A DNA stretch of 64,000 nt from Tatumella citrea (GCF_002163585.1 NZ_CP015579.1:1054001-1118000), one strand, 5' to 3'; positions 34,684 through 44,744 are shown, numbered from the stretch's first letter. Translations and numbers: made by a program. The notes: a model not told the origin generated them from the sequence alone.

Positions 34684-35373
34684 ATGGCTAAACGCATTCT
34701 GGTCGTAGAAGATGAGGCTCCGATTCGCGAAATGTTATGTTTCGTGCTGGAGCAGAATGACTATCATCCCATCGAAGCTGAGGATTATGACAGCGCAGTA
34801 AAAAAACTGATTGAACCCTGGCCCGATCTGATATTACTGGACTGGATGTTACCTGGTGGTAGTGGTATTCAGTTTATCCGTTATCTGAAAAAAGAAGCGA
34901 TGACCCGGGATATTCCGGTCGTGATGTTGACGGCCAAAGGGGAAGAGGAAGATCGGGTTCGCGGGCTGGATGCTGGCGCCGATGACTATATGACCAAACC
35001 TTTTTCGCCGAAGGAACTGATCGCCAGGATAAAAGCGGTGATTCGTCGTATTTCGCCGACGGCAGATGATGAGCTGATTGATATTCAGGGGCTAACGCTG
35101 GACCCGACCTCGCACCGGGTTATGTCCGGAGAAACTCCGGTAGAAATGGGACCAACTGAATATAAATTACTGCATTTCTTTATGACTCACCCGGAACGCG
35201 TTTACAGCAGAGAACAATTGCTGAATCATGTCTGGGGAACTAATGTGTATGTTGAAGACCGGACGGTAGATGTTCATATCCGTCGTCTGCGTAAGGCACT
35301 TGAAGTCACAGGCCATGAGCGTATGGTACAAACAGTCCGTGGTACAGGATATCGTTTCTCTGCCCGTTTCTGA
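34684..35373 (+). CDS. phoB: Phosphate regulon response regulator PhoB
   Basis: A 229-residue OmpR-type response regulator. The receiver domain has the acidic pair in [10 protein letters not shown], phosphoacceptor D53 (LLDWMLPGG), and the conserved lysine in [15 protein letters not shown]. The C-terminal winged helix includes [20 protein letters not shown] and [14 protein letters not shown]. It activates Pho regulon promoters under phosphate limitation. ATG 34684 follows GCTGGAGAAACA; a longer frame to 34636 begins inside the Pho-box region. Co-transcribed with phoR. Confidence 0.97.
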   Translation: MAKRILVVEDEAPIREMLCFVLEQNDYHPIEAEDYDSAVKKLIEPWPDLILLDWMLPGGSGIQFIRYLKKEAMTRDIPVVMLTAKGEEEDRVRGLDAGADDYMTKPFSPKELIARIKAVIRRISPTADDELIDIQGLTLDPTSHRVMSGETPVEMGPTEYKLLHFFMTHPERVYSREQLLNHVWGTNVYVEDRTVDVHIRRLRKALEVTGHERMVQTVRGTGYRFSARF

Positions 35374-35387
35374 ATGGAGTGTCACTC

Positions 35388-36704
35388 GTGCTGGACAAAC
35401 TTTCGTGGCGCACCCTGATATCTGAATTTCTGCTTGCCTGCCTGGCCGGTGGTGTGGCTGGGTTACTGACCCGGCAACTGGCCTGGTGCCTGCTGCTGGC
35501 GGTTGTCTTATTACTTTTCTGGCATTTCTTCCAACTAATGCGTTTATCACACTGGCTGTGGGTCGACAGGACCATGACTCCGCCAACCGGTAAAGGCAGT
35601 TGGGAACCTCTGTTTCATGGCTTATTTCTGATGCAGGTGCGCAACCGGCGGCGACGCGGAGAGTTGCGTAATCTGATTAAACGCTTTCGCAGTGGTGCAG
35701 AATCGCTGCCTGACGGGCTGATCCTGACCACCGAAGAGGGCAATATTTTTTGGTGCAACGGGCTGGCACAACAATATCTGGGTTTACGCTGGCCGGAGGA
35801 TAACGGGCAAAATATCCTCAACCTGCTGCGTTATCCTGAGTTTTCCCGCTATCTGCAGGCTAAAAATTTCGAAACTCCTTTGACCCAGCTACTGAATAAC
35901 GGGCATCACATGGAGTTCAGGATTATGCCCTACAGCGAAGGGCAGTGGCTGATCAGCGCCAGAGATATGACGCAGATGCGGCAGCTGGAAAATATGCGGC
36001 GCCACTTTTTCGCTAATGTCAGCCATGAACTGCGTACCCCATTGACGGTTATCCAGGGTTATCTGGAAATGATGGAAGACAATCAGCTGAATGATAAAGT
36101 CTATTTCAAAGCTGTGGGGACTATGCAGGAACAGTCGCGGCGCATGGAAGGGCTGGTTAAACAGCTGATGACGCTAACGCGTATCGAAGCAGCACCTGCA
36201 CTGAATATGAAAGAGATAGTTGATGTTCCGGCAATGTTACATATGCTGCAACAGGAAGCCGAAACTCTTAGTCAGGGCCGACAAAAAATCACTTTTTCTA
36301 TAGATGAAAAGCTACGGATATACGGCAACGATGAGCAGTTACGCAGCGCTATCTCCAACCTAATCTATAACTCAGTCAACCATACCCCCGAAAAAACCCA
36401 TATTGATATTGTCTGGAAACGCTCTGTTGAGGGAGCATATTTTTCGGTATCCGATGATGGCCCGGGGATTGCTGCTGAACATATCCCGCGTCTCACCGAA
36501 CGTTTCTATCGGGTAGATAAAGCCAGATCACGTAATACCGGCGGCAGTGGTCTGGGACTGGCGATTGTGAAACATGCTCTGGGGCATCATGGTGCCCGGT
36601 TATCTATCACCAGTGAACCTGATCACTGTACCTGCTTTAGTTTTTCTCTGGCTGCACGGATGATTGTTCCGGGGAATGCTGCCATTCCTGTGACCAGCCA
36701 ATAG
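35388..36704 (+). CDS. phoR: Phosphate regulon sensor kinase PhoR
   Basis: A 438-residue inner membrane sensor histidine kinase. Two membrane segments lie in residues 12-50, followed by the charged linker [16 protein letters not shown], a PAS domain (about 95-195), the H-box [20 protein letters not shown] with H213, and N, G1 and G2 boxes ([32 protein letters not shown]). I choose GTG 35388 as start: it gives VLDKLSWR, aligned with E. coli MLERLSWK, and GGAG lies eight bases upstream. It senses phosphate through PhoU and Pst in E. coli. Confidence 0.95.
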   Translation: MLDKLSWRTLISEFLLACLAGGVAGLLTRQLAWCLLLAVVLLLFWHFFQLMRLSHWLWVDRTMTPPTGKGSWEPLFHGLFLMQVRNRRRRGELRNLIKRFRSGAESLPDGLILTTEEGNIFWCNGLAQQYLGLRWPEDNGQNILNLLRYPEFSRYLQAKNFETPLTQLLNNGHHMEFRIMPYSEGQWLISARDMTQMRQLENMRRHFFANVSHELRTPLTVIQGYLEMMEDNQLNDKVYFKAVGTMQEQSRRMEGLVKQLMTLTRIEAAPALNMKEIVDVPAMLHMLQQEAETLSQGRQKITFSIDEKLRIYGNDEQLRSAISNLIYNSVNHTPEKTHIDIVWKRSVEGAYFSVSDDGPGIAAEHIPRLTERFYRVDKARSRNTGGSGLGLAIVKHALGHHGARLSITSEPDHCTCFSFSLAARMIVPGNAAIPVTSQ

Positions 36705-36707
36705 CTG

Positions 36708-36741
36708 ACAGTCACCGCAGTACGTTCTCTGCGGTGACTGT
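36708..36741 (+). terminator. Hairpin after phoR
   Basis: ACAGTCACCGCAG and CTGCGGTGACTGT form a perfect 13-bp stem around an 8-base loop, starting just after the phoR stop. The following sequence GTTCCC has only a weak T run. Confidence 0.7.
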
Positions 36742-36874
36742 GTTCCCACTGATTTATCCCGTAACTGAGATTGCCGGTCGCTTTCGGACTACAGATGAAA
36801 TAAATTCATTACGAATGAATTATATTCAATTGTCAGGCTGATTTTCTCATGCCACCCTGAAAAAATCACAATTT

Positions 36875-36890
36875 AGCCGTCTGGATGGCT
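36875..36890 (+). promoter_or_regulatory. MetJ-like operator (met box)
   Basis: AGCCGTCTGGATGGCT comprises two 8-base units of the met box AGACGTCT, matching at 7 and 5 of 8 positions, flanked by TTT and TAAA as in known MetJ operators. It lies 43 bases before the MetE-like gene. Confidence 0.55.
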
Positions 36891-36932
36891 TAAACAGATC
36901 TGCCGGTCACCTCCGGCATCAGGAGAGTAATT

Positions 36933-38036
36933 ATGCAAAGAGCTGAGGCACCGTTTCGCGCCGATATTGTCGGGAGTTTTCTGCGACCCGAAGCGATAAA
37001 ACAGGCACGGATACAATTTTCGGCAGGAAGTCTCGATGCCGAAGGGTTGCGTAAAGCTGAAAACGCAGCGATTCGTGATGTGGTTGAGCAGCAGCAGGCT
37101 GCGGGCTTAAAGGTGGTGACCGATGGTGAGTTTCGCCGCGCCTGGTGGCATTTTGATTTTTTTGACGGGCTGGAAGGGGTTGAACCTTTTGAATCTGACC
37201 ACGGCATTCAGTTTAACGGAGTGCAAACTAAAGCCCGTGGTGTTCGGGTAACCGGGAAACTGGGGTTTGGTGAACATCCTATGCTGGAGGACTTTCGTTT
37301 CCTGCAGAGCGTTGCCGGTAAAAGCGTGGCGAAGATGACTATCCCCAGCCCGAGCGTGCTGCATTTCCGTGGCGGGCGCAAATATATTGATGAAAGCGTC
37401 TATCCTGATCTGGCTGAATATTTCGATGATCTGGCCACGACCTGGCGTGATGCGATTCGTGCCTTCTATGATGCAGGCTGCCGTTATCTGCAACTCGACG
37501 ATACTGTCTGGGCTTATCTCTGTTCAGAAGATCAGCGAGCTCAGGTCAGAGAGCGGGGGGATGATCCTCAGGTGCTGGCTGCCACTTACGCTCAGGTACT
37601 GAATAAAGCGCTGATCGGTAAACCTCATGATCTGACCATTGGTCTGCATGTCTGTCGGGGAAATTTCCGCTCCACCTGGATCTCTGAAGGAGGATATGAG
37701 CCAGTGGCAGAGATCCTTTTCGGTCAGGTCAATGTCGATGCCTTTTTTCTGGAATACGATAATGAACGATCCGGTGGCTTTGAGCCGTTACGCTTTATTA
37801 AACCCGGACATCAGCAGGCGGTGCTGGGATTGATCACTACTAAAAACGGAACGCCGGAAGATCCCGCCCGGGTGAAGGCGCGAATTGCCGAGGCCAGTCA
37901 GTACCTGAGTCTTGATCAAATCTGCCTGAGCCCGCAATGTGGTTTTGCCTCCACCGAAGAGGGTAATAGCCTGACCGAAGAGCAGCAATGGCAAAAAGTC
38001 CGCAGCGTGGTGACTATTGCCAGCGAAGTCTGGTGA
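36933..38036 (+). CDS. MetE C-terminal-like cobalamin-independent methyltransferase (YxjG type)
   Basis: A 367-residue protein equivalent to the C-terminal catalytic half of cobalamin-independent methionine synthase, as in YxjG/YxjH-like proteins. The expected zinc ligands are the His and Cys of GLHVCRGNFRS and the Cys of ICLSPQCGFAS; YLQLDDTVWAYL and FFLEYDNERSGGFEPL are also family sequence. Such proteins make methionine from homocysteine with an alternative methyl donor; the donor here is unknown. It is absent from E. coli K-12. ATCAGGAGAGTAATT is the ribosome binding region. A MetJ-like operator upstream fits methionine repression. Confidence 0.87.
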   Translation: MQRAEAPFRADIVGSFLRPEAIKQARIQFSAGSLDAEGLRKAENAAIRDVVEQQQAAGLKVVTDGEFRRAWWHFDFFDGLEGVEPFESDHGIQFNGVQTKARGVRVTGKLGFGEHPMLEDFRFLQSVAGKSVAKMTIPSPSVLHFRGGRKYIDESVYPDLAEYFDDLATTWRDAIRAFYDAGCRYLQLDDTVWAYLCSEDQRAQVRERGDDPQVLAATYAQVLNKALIGKPHDLTIGLHVCRGNFRSTWISEGGYEPVAEILFGQVNVDAFFLEYDNERSGGFEPLRFIKPGHQQAVLGLITTKNGTPEDPARVKARIAEASQYLSLDQICLSPQCGFASTEEGNSLTEEQQWQKVRSVVTIASEVW

Positions 38037-38428
38037 TTTAACGCGAACTTGTACTACATAAGGCGCAAAATTTGCGCCTTATGTGTACGGTCCATAGGAT
38101 AAATGCATGGATAAACCAGCATCCGGACAAATAATAAACAAATCATCATCCTTATCTAAACCATAATCCACTAATTTCCACTGTCTTTAATGCCAGATAC
38201 GGCATTTAATACTGGTTTTTCGATCTGATATTGCCTTTCTCCGCTATAAAAGTTTTACTTATGGCCGTTGTCATTCAGCATCGGTGAAAAAAAATAATCC
38301 TAATTTCACTCAGTTTTGTTGATCGGGCCTGTTCTGATCACTCAATTCAGGTGAGTCATGGCTCACGGTGCAATGATGATCAAACCCAACTTCCAGGTAC
38401 TTTCAGCACATGGTGTGCAGAGTAATTT
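38037..38428. other. 392-base intergenic region between the MetE-like gene and brnQ
   Basis: Holds a strong hairpin at 38056-38084 and, near brnQ, two small stem-loops: GTGAG/CTCAC at about 38351-38366 and GCACA/TGTGC at 38406-38418. The brnQ leader lacks a good Shine-Dalgarno sequence. No credible ORF. Confidence 0.4.
38056..38084 (+). terminator. 14-bp inverted repeat after the MetE-like gene
   Basis: ACATAAGGCGCAAA and TTTGCGCCTTATGT are perfect inverted repeats with one base between them, flanked further by GTAC on both sides. No T run follows. It could end the upstream transcript by a factor-dependent route. Confidence 0.5.
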
Positions 38429-39748
38429 ATGACTAAAAGTTTAACTTCAAAAGATATCCTTGCGCTGGGCTTTATGACATTTGCCCTGTTTGTTGGCGCG
38501 GGTAATATTATTTTCCCACCGATGGTGGGTATTCAGGCCGGGGAACATGTCTGGACCGCTGCGATTGGTTTTCTGATCACTGCAGTAGGCCTCCCGGTAC
38601 TCACAGTGATTGCACTTGCCAGAGTTGGCGGAGGTATCGACTCCCTCAGTTCGCCTATTGGTAAGGCGGCAGGTCTTGTGTTGGCAACCGTCTGCTATCT
38701 GGCCGTTGGCCCGTTATTTGCGACCCCGCGCACCGCAACCGTTTCTTTCGAGATTGGTATTGCGCCGCTGGCGGGAGACGGGGCAGTGCCTTTGCTGATT
38801 TATAGCCTGATCTATTTCGCGCTGGTTATTCTGATTTCGCTCTATCCGGGAAAACTGCTGGATACAGTAGGTCATTTCCTGGCGCCACTAAAAATTGTTG
38901 CACTGGCGATTCTGGGTATAGCCGCGATTATGTGGCCGGCTGGCGGTGAAATTCCGGCAGTTGATGCCTATCAGCACGCAGCTTTCTCGAATGGTTTCGT
39001 TAATGGTTATCTGACCATGGATACCCTGGGTGCGCTGGTATTTGGTATCGTGATTGTTAACGCTGCCCGTTCACGTGGTATTGAAGACAAAGGTCTGCTG
39101 ACCCGTTATACCATGCTGGCGGGTATTATTGCCGGAGTGGGCCTGACGCTGGTTTATTTGTGTCTGTTCAAACTGGGTTCCGGAAGCGGTCACCTGGTTG
39201 CGCAAAGCTCGAATGGTGCGGCAATCCTGCATGCCTATGTCCAGCAGACATTTGGTAGCGGTGGCAGCCTGTTCCTCGGAGCACTGATTTTTGTTGCCTG
39301 TATGGTAACGGCAGTGGGCCTGACCTGTGCCTGTGCTGAGTTTTTTGCTCAACTGCTCCCGTTATCTTACCGTACGCTGGTATTTATCCTTGGCCTGTTC
39401 TCCATGGTGGTGTCTAACCTTGGACTGAGCCATCTGATTCAGCTGTCTATCCCGGTACTAACTGCAATTTATCCACCATGTATTGTGCTGGTACTGTTGA
39501 GCTTTACCGTGCGCTGGTGGAATAAAAGCAGCCGTATCGTGGCCCCGGCCATGCTGATAAGCCTGCTGTTTGGCATTGTTGATGCAGTGAAAGGCAGCGA
39601 ATTTAAAGACTTACTGCCAGGATTCTGTCAGAATCTGCCGCTGGCCGATCAGGGATTATCATGGCTGCCACCGACACTGGTGATTATTCTGGTGTGTGTC
39701 ATTGTTGACCGGATGAAAGGAAGCCAGCAGGTAGAAGTACGTCAATAA
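38429..39748 (+). CDS. brnQ: Branched-chain amino acid transporter BrnQ (LIV-II)
   Basis: A 439-residue Na+-coupled carrier for leucine, isoleucine and valine with about twelve membrane segments. [21 protein letters not shown] at the N-terminus, [20 protein letters not shown] and [20 protein letters not shown] closely match E. coli BrnQ (439 residues). It follows phoR (via the MetE-like gene) and precedes proY, the E. coli order with one insertion. The ATG has only a weak ribosome binding site. Confidence 0.96.
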   Translation: MTKSLTSKDILALGFMTFALFVGAGNIIFPPMVGIQAGEHVWTAAIGFLITAVGLPVLTVIALARVGGGIDSLSSPIGKAAGLVLATVCYLAVGPLFATPRTATVSFEIGIAPLAGDGAVPLLIYSLIYFALVILISLYPGKLLDTVGHFLAPLKIVALAILGIAAIMWPAGGEIPAVDAYQHAAFSNGFVNGYLTMDTLGALVFGIVIVNAARSRGIEDKGLLTRYTMLAGIIAGVGLTLVYLCLFKLGSGSGHLVAQSSNGAAILHAYVQQTFGSGGSLFLGALIFVACMVTAVGLTCACAEFFAQLLPLSYRTLVFILGLFSMVVSNLGLSHLIQLSIPVLTAIYPPCIVLVLLSFTVRWWNKSSRIVAPAMLISLLFGIVDAVKGSEFKDLLPGFCQNLPLADQGLSWLPPTLVIILVCVIVDRMKGSQQVEVRQ

Positions 39749-39766
39749 TCACTGCGATTGACAGGT

Positions 39767-39797
39767 AAACCACGGGCCCGCCCGTGGTTTTTCTTTT
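39767..39797 (+). terminator. Intrinsic terminator of brnQ
   Basis: AAACCACGGG and CCCGTGGTTT form a perfect 10-bp stem with a CCCG loop, followed by TTCTTTTT. It lies between brnQ and proY; the proY ribosome binding site starts about 12 bases later. Confidence 0.88.
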
Positions 39798-39814
39798 TAC
39801 AGGTACAGAGTGTT

Positions 39815-41185
39815 ATGCAAAATAAAAATCAGCTTAGCCGCGGGCTAACCACACGACACATTCGCTTTATGGCATTGGGTTCTGCCATCGGGACCGGATT
39901 GTTTTATGGATCAGCCGATGCCATTAAAATGGCAGGCCCGAGTGTGTTACTGGCCTATGTGATTGGCGGGGCAGTTGCCTACATCATCATGCGCGCGTTG
40001 GGCGAAATGTCGGTGAATAATCCGAATTCCGGCTCGTTTTCCCGTTATGCCAGAGACTATCTGGGCCCGATGGCTGGTTATATCACCGGATGGACCTACT
40101 GTTTTGAAATTCTGATTGTCGGCATTGCCGATGTCACCGCTTTTGGTGTCTATATGGGAATCTGGTTCCCTGATGTCCCGCAGTGGATTTGGGTACTCAG
40201 TGTGGTGCTGATTATCGGCGCTATTAACATTATGAGCGTGAAGATATTCGGCGAAGTCGAATTTTGGTTCTCGTTCTTCAAAGTCGCTACCATTATTATC
40301 ATGATTCTGGCCGGGCTTGGGATGATTGTCTGGGGTATCGGTAACGGCGGGCACCCGACAGGAATCAGTAATCTTTGGATCCATGGCGGGTTTTTTGCCC
40401 ATGGGGTGACCGGTATGCTGCTGTCATTGCAGATGGTGATGTTTGCCTATGGCGGTATTGAGATTATTGGCATCACTGCCGGTGAGGCTGACAAACCAGA
40501 GAAATCTATCCCTCAGGCAATCAACTCTGTACCGTGGCGCATCCTGGTTTTTTATGTCGGGACATTGTTTGTCATTATGTCTATCTATCCGTGGAATCAG
40601 GTCGGCACCAACGGCAGCCCGTTTGTACTGACTTTCCAGCACTTAGGTATTGCTGCCGCGGCTTCACTGCTTAATTTTGTGGTGATCACTGCTTCTCTGT
40701 CGGCGATTAACAGCGATATTTTTGGTGTGGGCCGGATGCTGCACGGTATGGCAGGTCAGGGTGATGCGCCGAAAGCCTTTATGGCAGTATCAAAACGTGG
40801 CACCCCCTGGCTGACCGTAGTCGTCATGATGGTGGCATTACTGATTGCAGTGCTGCTGAATTATCTGATGCCGGAAAAAGTGTTTCTGGTGATAGCCTCA
40901 CTGGCCACTTTTGCGACCGTCTGGGTATGGATTATGATTTTGCTGGCCCAGATTGGGTTTCGTAAAAAAATTGGTGCAGAAGCTGCCGGTAAATTGCAGT
41001 TTCCGATGCCTGGTGGTTCGGCGATGTCAGTGGTGGGAATTTTATTCCTGGTGTTTATTATCGCCATGATTGGCTATTTCCCTGACACCCGGCTGTCATT
41101 GTATGCCGGTGCGGTGTGGGTCGTGTTACTGCTGCTGGGTTACCGTTGGATAAAAAAACGGGATACGGCAACGGCTAAGCAATAA
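39815..41185 (+). CDS. proY: Proline-specific permease ProY
   Basis: A 456-residue APC amino acid permease (AAT family) with about twelve segments. LSRGLTTRHIRFMALGSAIG, TGLFYGSADAIKMAGPSVLL and MFAYGGIEIIGITAGEAD match ProY; the family also includes AroP and PheP. In E. coli ProY is a cryptic proline transporter next to brnQ, the same place as here. The true start is ATG 39815 (MQNKNQLSRG); the longer frame from 39758 spans the brnQ terminator. Confidence 0.93.
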   Translation: MQNKNQLSRGLTTRHIRFMALGSAIGTGLFYGSADAIKMAGPSVLLAYVIGGAVAYIIMRALGEMSVNNPNSGSFSRYARDYLGPMAGYITGWTYCFEILIVGIADVTAFGVYMGIWFPDVPQWIWVLSVVLIIGAINIMSVKIFGEVEFWFSFFKVATIIIMILAGLGMIVWGIGNGGHPTGISNLWIHGGFFAHGVTGMLLSLQMVMFAYGGIEIIGITAGEADKPEKSIPQAINSVPWRILVFYVGTLFVIMSIYPWNQVGTNGSPFVLTFQHLGIAAAASLLNFVVITASLSAINSDIFGVGRMLHGMAGQGDAPKAFMAVSKRGTPWLTVVVMMVALLIAVLLNYLMPEKVFLVIASLATFATVWVWIMILLAQIGFRKKIGAEAAGKLQFPMPGGSAMSVVGILFLVFIIAMIGYFPDTRLSLYAGAVWVVLLLLGYRWIKKRDTATAKQ

Positions 41186-41191
41186 CGTCCA

Positions 41192-41225
41192 CTGCCAGAC
41201 CGGAAGCCCGGTCTGGCAGGTTTTT
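41192..41225 (+). terminator. Intrinsic terminator of proY
   Basis: CTGCCAGACCGG and CCGGTCTGGCAG form a perfect 12-bp stem with an AAGC loop, followed by GTTTTT. The T run touches the end of the convergent ybdG-like gene. Confidence 0.9.
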
Positions 41226-42523
41226 CAGAGGTTTGTTGGCCGGTCATCTTTTGCTGTCGCCGGATTGACTACAGCGGCCAGTTCAACACCGAAAGCGCGC
41301 ATATCGCTGCCAGTCGGGCTCTGATGCACCCGCAGGCCAAATGACGGTAAAGCGGCATAAATATAATCAAAAATATCACTCTGGATTTGTTCGTACTCCG
41401 TCCAGACCGTGGTATTGGTGAAGGCATAAATTTCTATCGGCAGGCCATTTTCAGTAGGTGCCAGTTGGCGCACCATCAGTGTCATTTCCTGATGAATTTG
41501 TGGATGGATACGCAACCAGTTTTCCAGCCAGATTCTGAAAGTGCCGACATTGGTCAGTGCCCGGTAATTCAGAGGCGACAAACTGCCTTCCGCATTGATT
41601 GCATTCCATTGTGTAACTTCATGACGCTTCTTCTCCAGATAAGGCACCAGTAGATGAGCTTTGCTCAGCTTTTCGGCTTCCTGTTCAGAAAGAAAATGAA
41701 TACTGGTGGTATCAATATTCAGGCTGCGTTTAATTCTTCGTCCACCGGATTCAGACATTCCACGCCAGTTTTTAAATGAATCGGAAATCAGGGCGTAGGC
41801 AGGAATAGTAACAATGGTGTTGTCCCAGTTACGCACTTTGACCGTGGTGAGATTTATGTCAATGACTGCGCCATCGGCGCCATATCTTGGCATATCCAGC
41901 CAGTCATTAAGTTTCAGCATATCGTTCGCTGCCAGCTGAATACCGGCGACCAGCCCAAGAATCGGGTCTTTAAACACCAGCATCAACACCGCTGTCATGG
42001 CACCCAGGCCGGTTAACAACACTCCCGGGGATTTACCCAGCAACACTGAGATCATCAGGATGCTGATCAGGATAGCGGCAACCAGTTTGACACTCTGCAG
42101 AATCCCCCGCAGTGGCAACTGGCTGGCCAGCATGCTTCTGGCCGAGACATACTGCACCACGTCCAGCAGCGAAAAACCAATCAGCATGGTGTAAAGGATG
42201 GTCCACAGTTCGCCTGCAGTCATGAGTGCATTGAATACCGGGGTGTTACTGTCCAGCAGGATCTGCGTTAAAAACTGGAACAAAATCCCCTGTAATAACC
42301 AGGCCACACGGTGGAATAATTTATTGCGTAACAGCGCTTTTGGCCATTGATGCGGGCTTTTTTCTGCACGCCGTTTAAACATCGGTAACAGGCATTTGTG
42401 CAGGATCAGATGGATAATCAGAGAAATAAAAACGATGGCTACTAATACTGCTACCACCGCCAGAATATTGGTGTAATGCGTCAGTCCTAAAGCCTGAAGC
42501 CAGTCCGTAATTTGTTGTTGCAT
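41225..42523 (-). CDS. ybdG: MscS-family mechanosensitive channel YbdG
   Basis: A 432-residue inner membrane protein with about five membrane segments and an MscS pore domain: LLTGLGAMTAVLMLVFKDPI (pore helix), AANDMLKLNDWLDMPRYGAD (beta domain) and NLTTVKVRNWDNTIVTIPAY. Length and sequence agree with E. coli YbdG, a channel active in hyperosmotic stress (MscM). In E. coli it lies elsewhere, so its place between proY and DUF1543 differs. The ATG is preceded by AGGGAGACAT. Confidence 0.92.
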   Translation of the reverse strand: MQQQITDWLQALGLTHYTNILAVVAVLVAIVFISLIIHLILHKCLLPMFKRRAEKSPHQWPKALLRNKLFHRVAWLLQGILFQFLTQILLDSNTPVFNALMTAGELWTILYTMLIGFSLLDVVQYVSARSMLASQLPLRGILQSVKLVAAILISILMISVLLGKSPGVLLTGLGAMTAVLMLVFKDPILGLVAGIQLAANDMLKLNDWLDMPRYGADGAVIDINLTTVKVRNWDNTIVTIPAYALISDSFKNWRGMSESGGRRIKRSLNIDTTSIHFLSEQEAEKLSKAHLLVPYLEKKRHEVTQWNAINAEGSLSPLNYRALTNVGTFRIWLENWLRIHPQIHQEMTLMVRQLAPTENGLPIEIYAFTNTTVWTEYEQIQSDIFDYIYAALPSFGLRVHQSPTGSDMRAFGVELAAVVNPATAKDDRPTNL

Positions 42524-42652
42524 ATGTCTCCCTGTATATGTGTTATCTCATACCGGTAAGCTTAAAGTTTTAGCGGGAGAAGTGCGAATTACTAAGGCAA
42601 ATACGGCCTGCTAATACATATCTTTACTCATGCAGGCCATTGGTATCAGTGA

Positions 42653-43168
42653 TTATTCGTCAGATGTTATGACAATTGGATGATAGCCCTGCCATTGGGG
42701 TGTATAGCGCTGACCTTGTGGGTCTGCTTCCAGCCGCAGATACCAGCCACCAATCTGCTCCAGCAATATGCAGTCATCGACATCTTTCAGGTTATCTTTA
42801 TGTTGTTGGTCGTGACCGGTCAGCAGAGTATTCAGGGCTTTTTGTCTGGCAGTTGCCGCATCTTCTGCGACAAACAGGTCAAAGGCATGCAATTCTGCCA
42901 GCTCATCAGGGCGGTAGGCTCCTGCATTGACAAACCATAACCGCAGATGGCTTTGAGAGGGTTGCTGTGACAGAGTAATCCGGTAACCATCGGCCCACTG
43001 CAATTCGGCAAAGCCATCAATATGCAGTTTATCTTTATCACCAAACCATACTTCACGCAGATATGGCCAGGCCTGCTCCGGGGTTTCACTGACAGCAAAC
43101 TGGATATCATGCACTTCAATATTCGATTTCCCGGCGCTGCCGCCCAGGTAAAACATAAAAAGCTTCAT
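42653..43168 (-). CDS. DUF1543 domain protein
   Basis: A 171-residue soluble protein starting MKLFMFYLGGSAGKSNIEVH DIQF, the signature of the DUF1543 family, and containing two related alpha/beta halves (AWPYLREVWFG and ELAELHAFDLFVAED). Function unknown. No clear ribosome binding site beyond the A/G-rich region before ATG. Probably its own unit, 181 bases downstream of the peroxiredoxin gene on the same strand. Confidence 0.85.
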   Translation of the reverse strand: MKLFMFYLGGSAGKSNIEVHDIQFAVSETPEQAWPYLREVWFGDKDKLHIDGFAELQWADGYRITLSQQPSQSHLRLWFVNAGAYRPDELAELHAFDLFVAEDAATARQKALNTLLTGHDQQHKDNLKDVDDCILLEQIGGWYLRLEADPQGQRYTPQWQGYHPIVITSDE

Positions 43169-43308
43169 AAACGTTGTCGCAGAAGAGTGGTGGATTTATC
43201 GCTGTACAATAAATTATATAACGATAATAAAAAAACTGATTGAGTAACAGAACTGAGTCTGGCTGTTGAGAGAAAGGAAAGGGGAGGCTGAAAGCCAACA
43301 GAATTCAG

Positions 43309-43338
43309 ATAAAAAATAACCCGCCGTAGCGGGTTATT
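43309..43338 (-). terminator. Intrinsic terminator of the peroxiredoxin gene
   Basis: Read on the minus strand, AATAACCCGC and GCGGGTTATT form a perfect 10-bp stem with a TACG loop followed by TTTTT. It lies 11 bases after the peroxiredoxin stop. Confidence 0.9.
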
Positions 43339-43349
43339 AAAATGCAGTA

Positions 43350-43952
43350 TTACAGCTTGCCAGCGTTAGCGGTAAGGTATTTAGCAACACCTTCAGGGGA
43401 CGCGCCCATACCTTCCTGGCCTTTTTCCCACTGTGCAGGGCAAACTTCGCCATGCTCTTCGTGGAATTGCAGCGCATCAACCATACGCAGCATTTCATCA
43501 ATGTTACGGCCTAATGGCAGATCGTTAACTACCTGATGACGTACCACACCTTCTTTATCAATCAGGAACGAACCACGCAGCGCAACGCCTGCATCCGGAT
43601 GTTCAATACCGTATGCCTGCTGGATTTCACGTTTGATATCAGCAACCATGGCATATTTCACCGGACCGATACCACCGTCGTTGATTGCAGTGTTACGCCA
43701 TGCGTTATGCACGAACTCTGAATCAAAGGAAACACCAACTACTTCCACACCACGTTTCTGGAATTCAGCATAACGTTTGTCGAAGGCGATCAGTTCGGAA
43801 GGACAGACAAAGGTGAAGTCCATTGGCCAGAAGAACAGCACAACAGGTTTGCCTGCAGTGTGTTTTTTAAAGTTGAAATCTTCAACGATTTCACCGTTGC
43901 CGAGTACGGCAGCAGCCGTAAAGTCAGGGGCCTGACGGGTAACCAGTACCAT
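43350..43952 (-). CDS. Typical 2-Cys peroxiredoxin (Prx1/AhpC type)
   Basis: A 200-residue peroxiredoxin. The peroxidatic cysteine is C50 in PMDFTFVCPSEL and the resolving cysteine is C171 in GEVCPAQW, so it is a typical 2-Cys enzyme that reduces H2O2 and alkyl hydroperoxides. The GGIG motif (93-96) and the absence of a YF extension suggest medium sensitivity to overoxidation. It is longer than E. coli AhpC (187), and no ahpF lies nearby, so thioredoxin is the likely reductant. Start ATG 43952 has GGAG seven bases upstream. Confidence 0.94.
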   Translation of the reverse strand: MVLVTRQAPDFTAAAVLGNGEIVEDFNFKKHTAGKPVVLFFWPMDFTFVCPSELIAFDKRYAEFQKRGVEVVGVSFDSEFVHNAWRNTAINDGGIGPVKYAMVADIKREIQQAYGIEHPDAGVALRGSFLIDKEGVVRHQVVNDLPLGRNIDEMLRMVDALQFHEEHGEVCPAQWEKGQEGMGASPEGVAKYLTANAGKL

Positions 43953-44060
43953 AATCACTCCAATCGCTTAGGGGTTAAAAACACTGACCATGTTACTGTC
44001 AGTGAGCACAATAATCATCTTGTAATTTGCAGACAGGAGTATGACAGCAGCAACGCAGTT

Positions 44061-44642
44061 TTACAGCCTTTTTTCTGTGGCTGAATGCATCAGACGCGGG
44101 TAAAACTGAGAAAAAAGGCGTTCCAGTGCGCTGTAGTTATCCACAAAATCCTGATATGACTGCTCTAATTTAGCCAGTTTAGGTCGTCTTCTGGCCATGC
44201 CAAGTAAAACCACTTCCAGCCGTTCCGGTCGGGCATATTTTTCCAGCCACTGCTCAGGCCACATCAGTTCATTCAGTTCACGAAAGTCCGCTGGCGTTTT
44301 GGGCAGATACGGTCGAATCTGCTGTTCTGCCTGCTGACAAAAATCAGCCAGTGAAAATTGCGGATGGTATTTATCCCAGTCGCGGGCCAGAAAGTGATCC
44401 CAGATAACATCAAGGGTAATCGGAGACACCCGGCGCGTTTCGTCACGGAACAGTAATCTGGCTTCACGGACTTCAGGTAGTTGATCGGTCAGACTGTCCA
44501 GCCGGCGGTGCAGGCGAATACCGTCAGCGATTCCGGCATCCCATTGTAAGGACGGGTCACCACGGACAAAATCGGCCATCAGATTTCCCAACAGAGAACT
44601 CTGTGACAGGCTGGCAAGATGGAGGTGGGCTAGAAAATTCAT
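44061..44642 (-). CDS. acpH: Acyl carrier protein phosphodiesterase
   Basis: A 193-residue enzyme that removes the 4-phosphopantetheine group from acyl carrier protein. MNFLAHLHLASLSQSSLLGN LMADFVRG is the family N-terminus, with the metal-binding HD-like residues in the first 30 residues and LGMARRRPKLAKLEQSYQDF near the C-terminus. Length matches E. coli AcpH (193). Divergent from queA, as in E. coli. Confidence 0.95.
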   Translation of the reverse strand: MNFLAHLHLASLSQSSLLGNLMADFVRGDPSLQWDAGIADGIRLHRRLDSLTDQLPEVREARLLFRDETRRVSPITLDVIWDHFLARDWDKYHPQFSLADFCQQAEQQIRPYLPKTPADFRELNELMWPEQWLEKYARPERLEVVLLGMARRRPKLAKLEQSYQDFVDNYSALERLFSQFYPRLMHSATEKRL

Positions 44643-44744
44643 GCCGCATTATAGGCGAATATTTAGCTGAACAGCCAGTGGTTCAGTAATGGCTGCTTTT
44701 CCGCTACACTATGTCGCCTGATTTTTTGCCCGGAATATTCCGCC

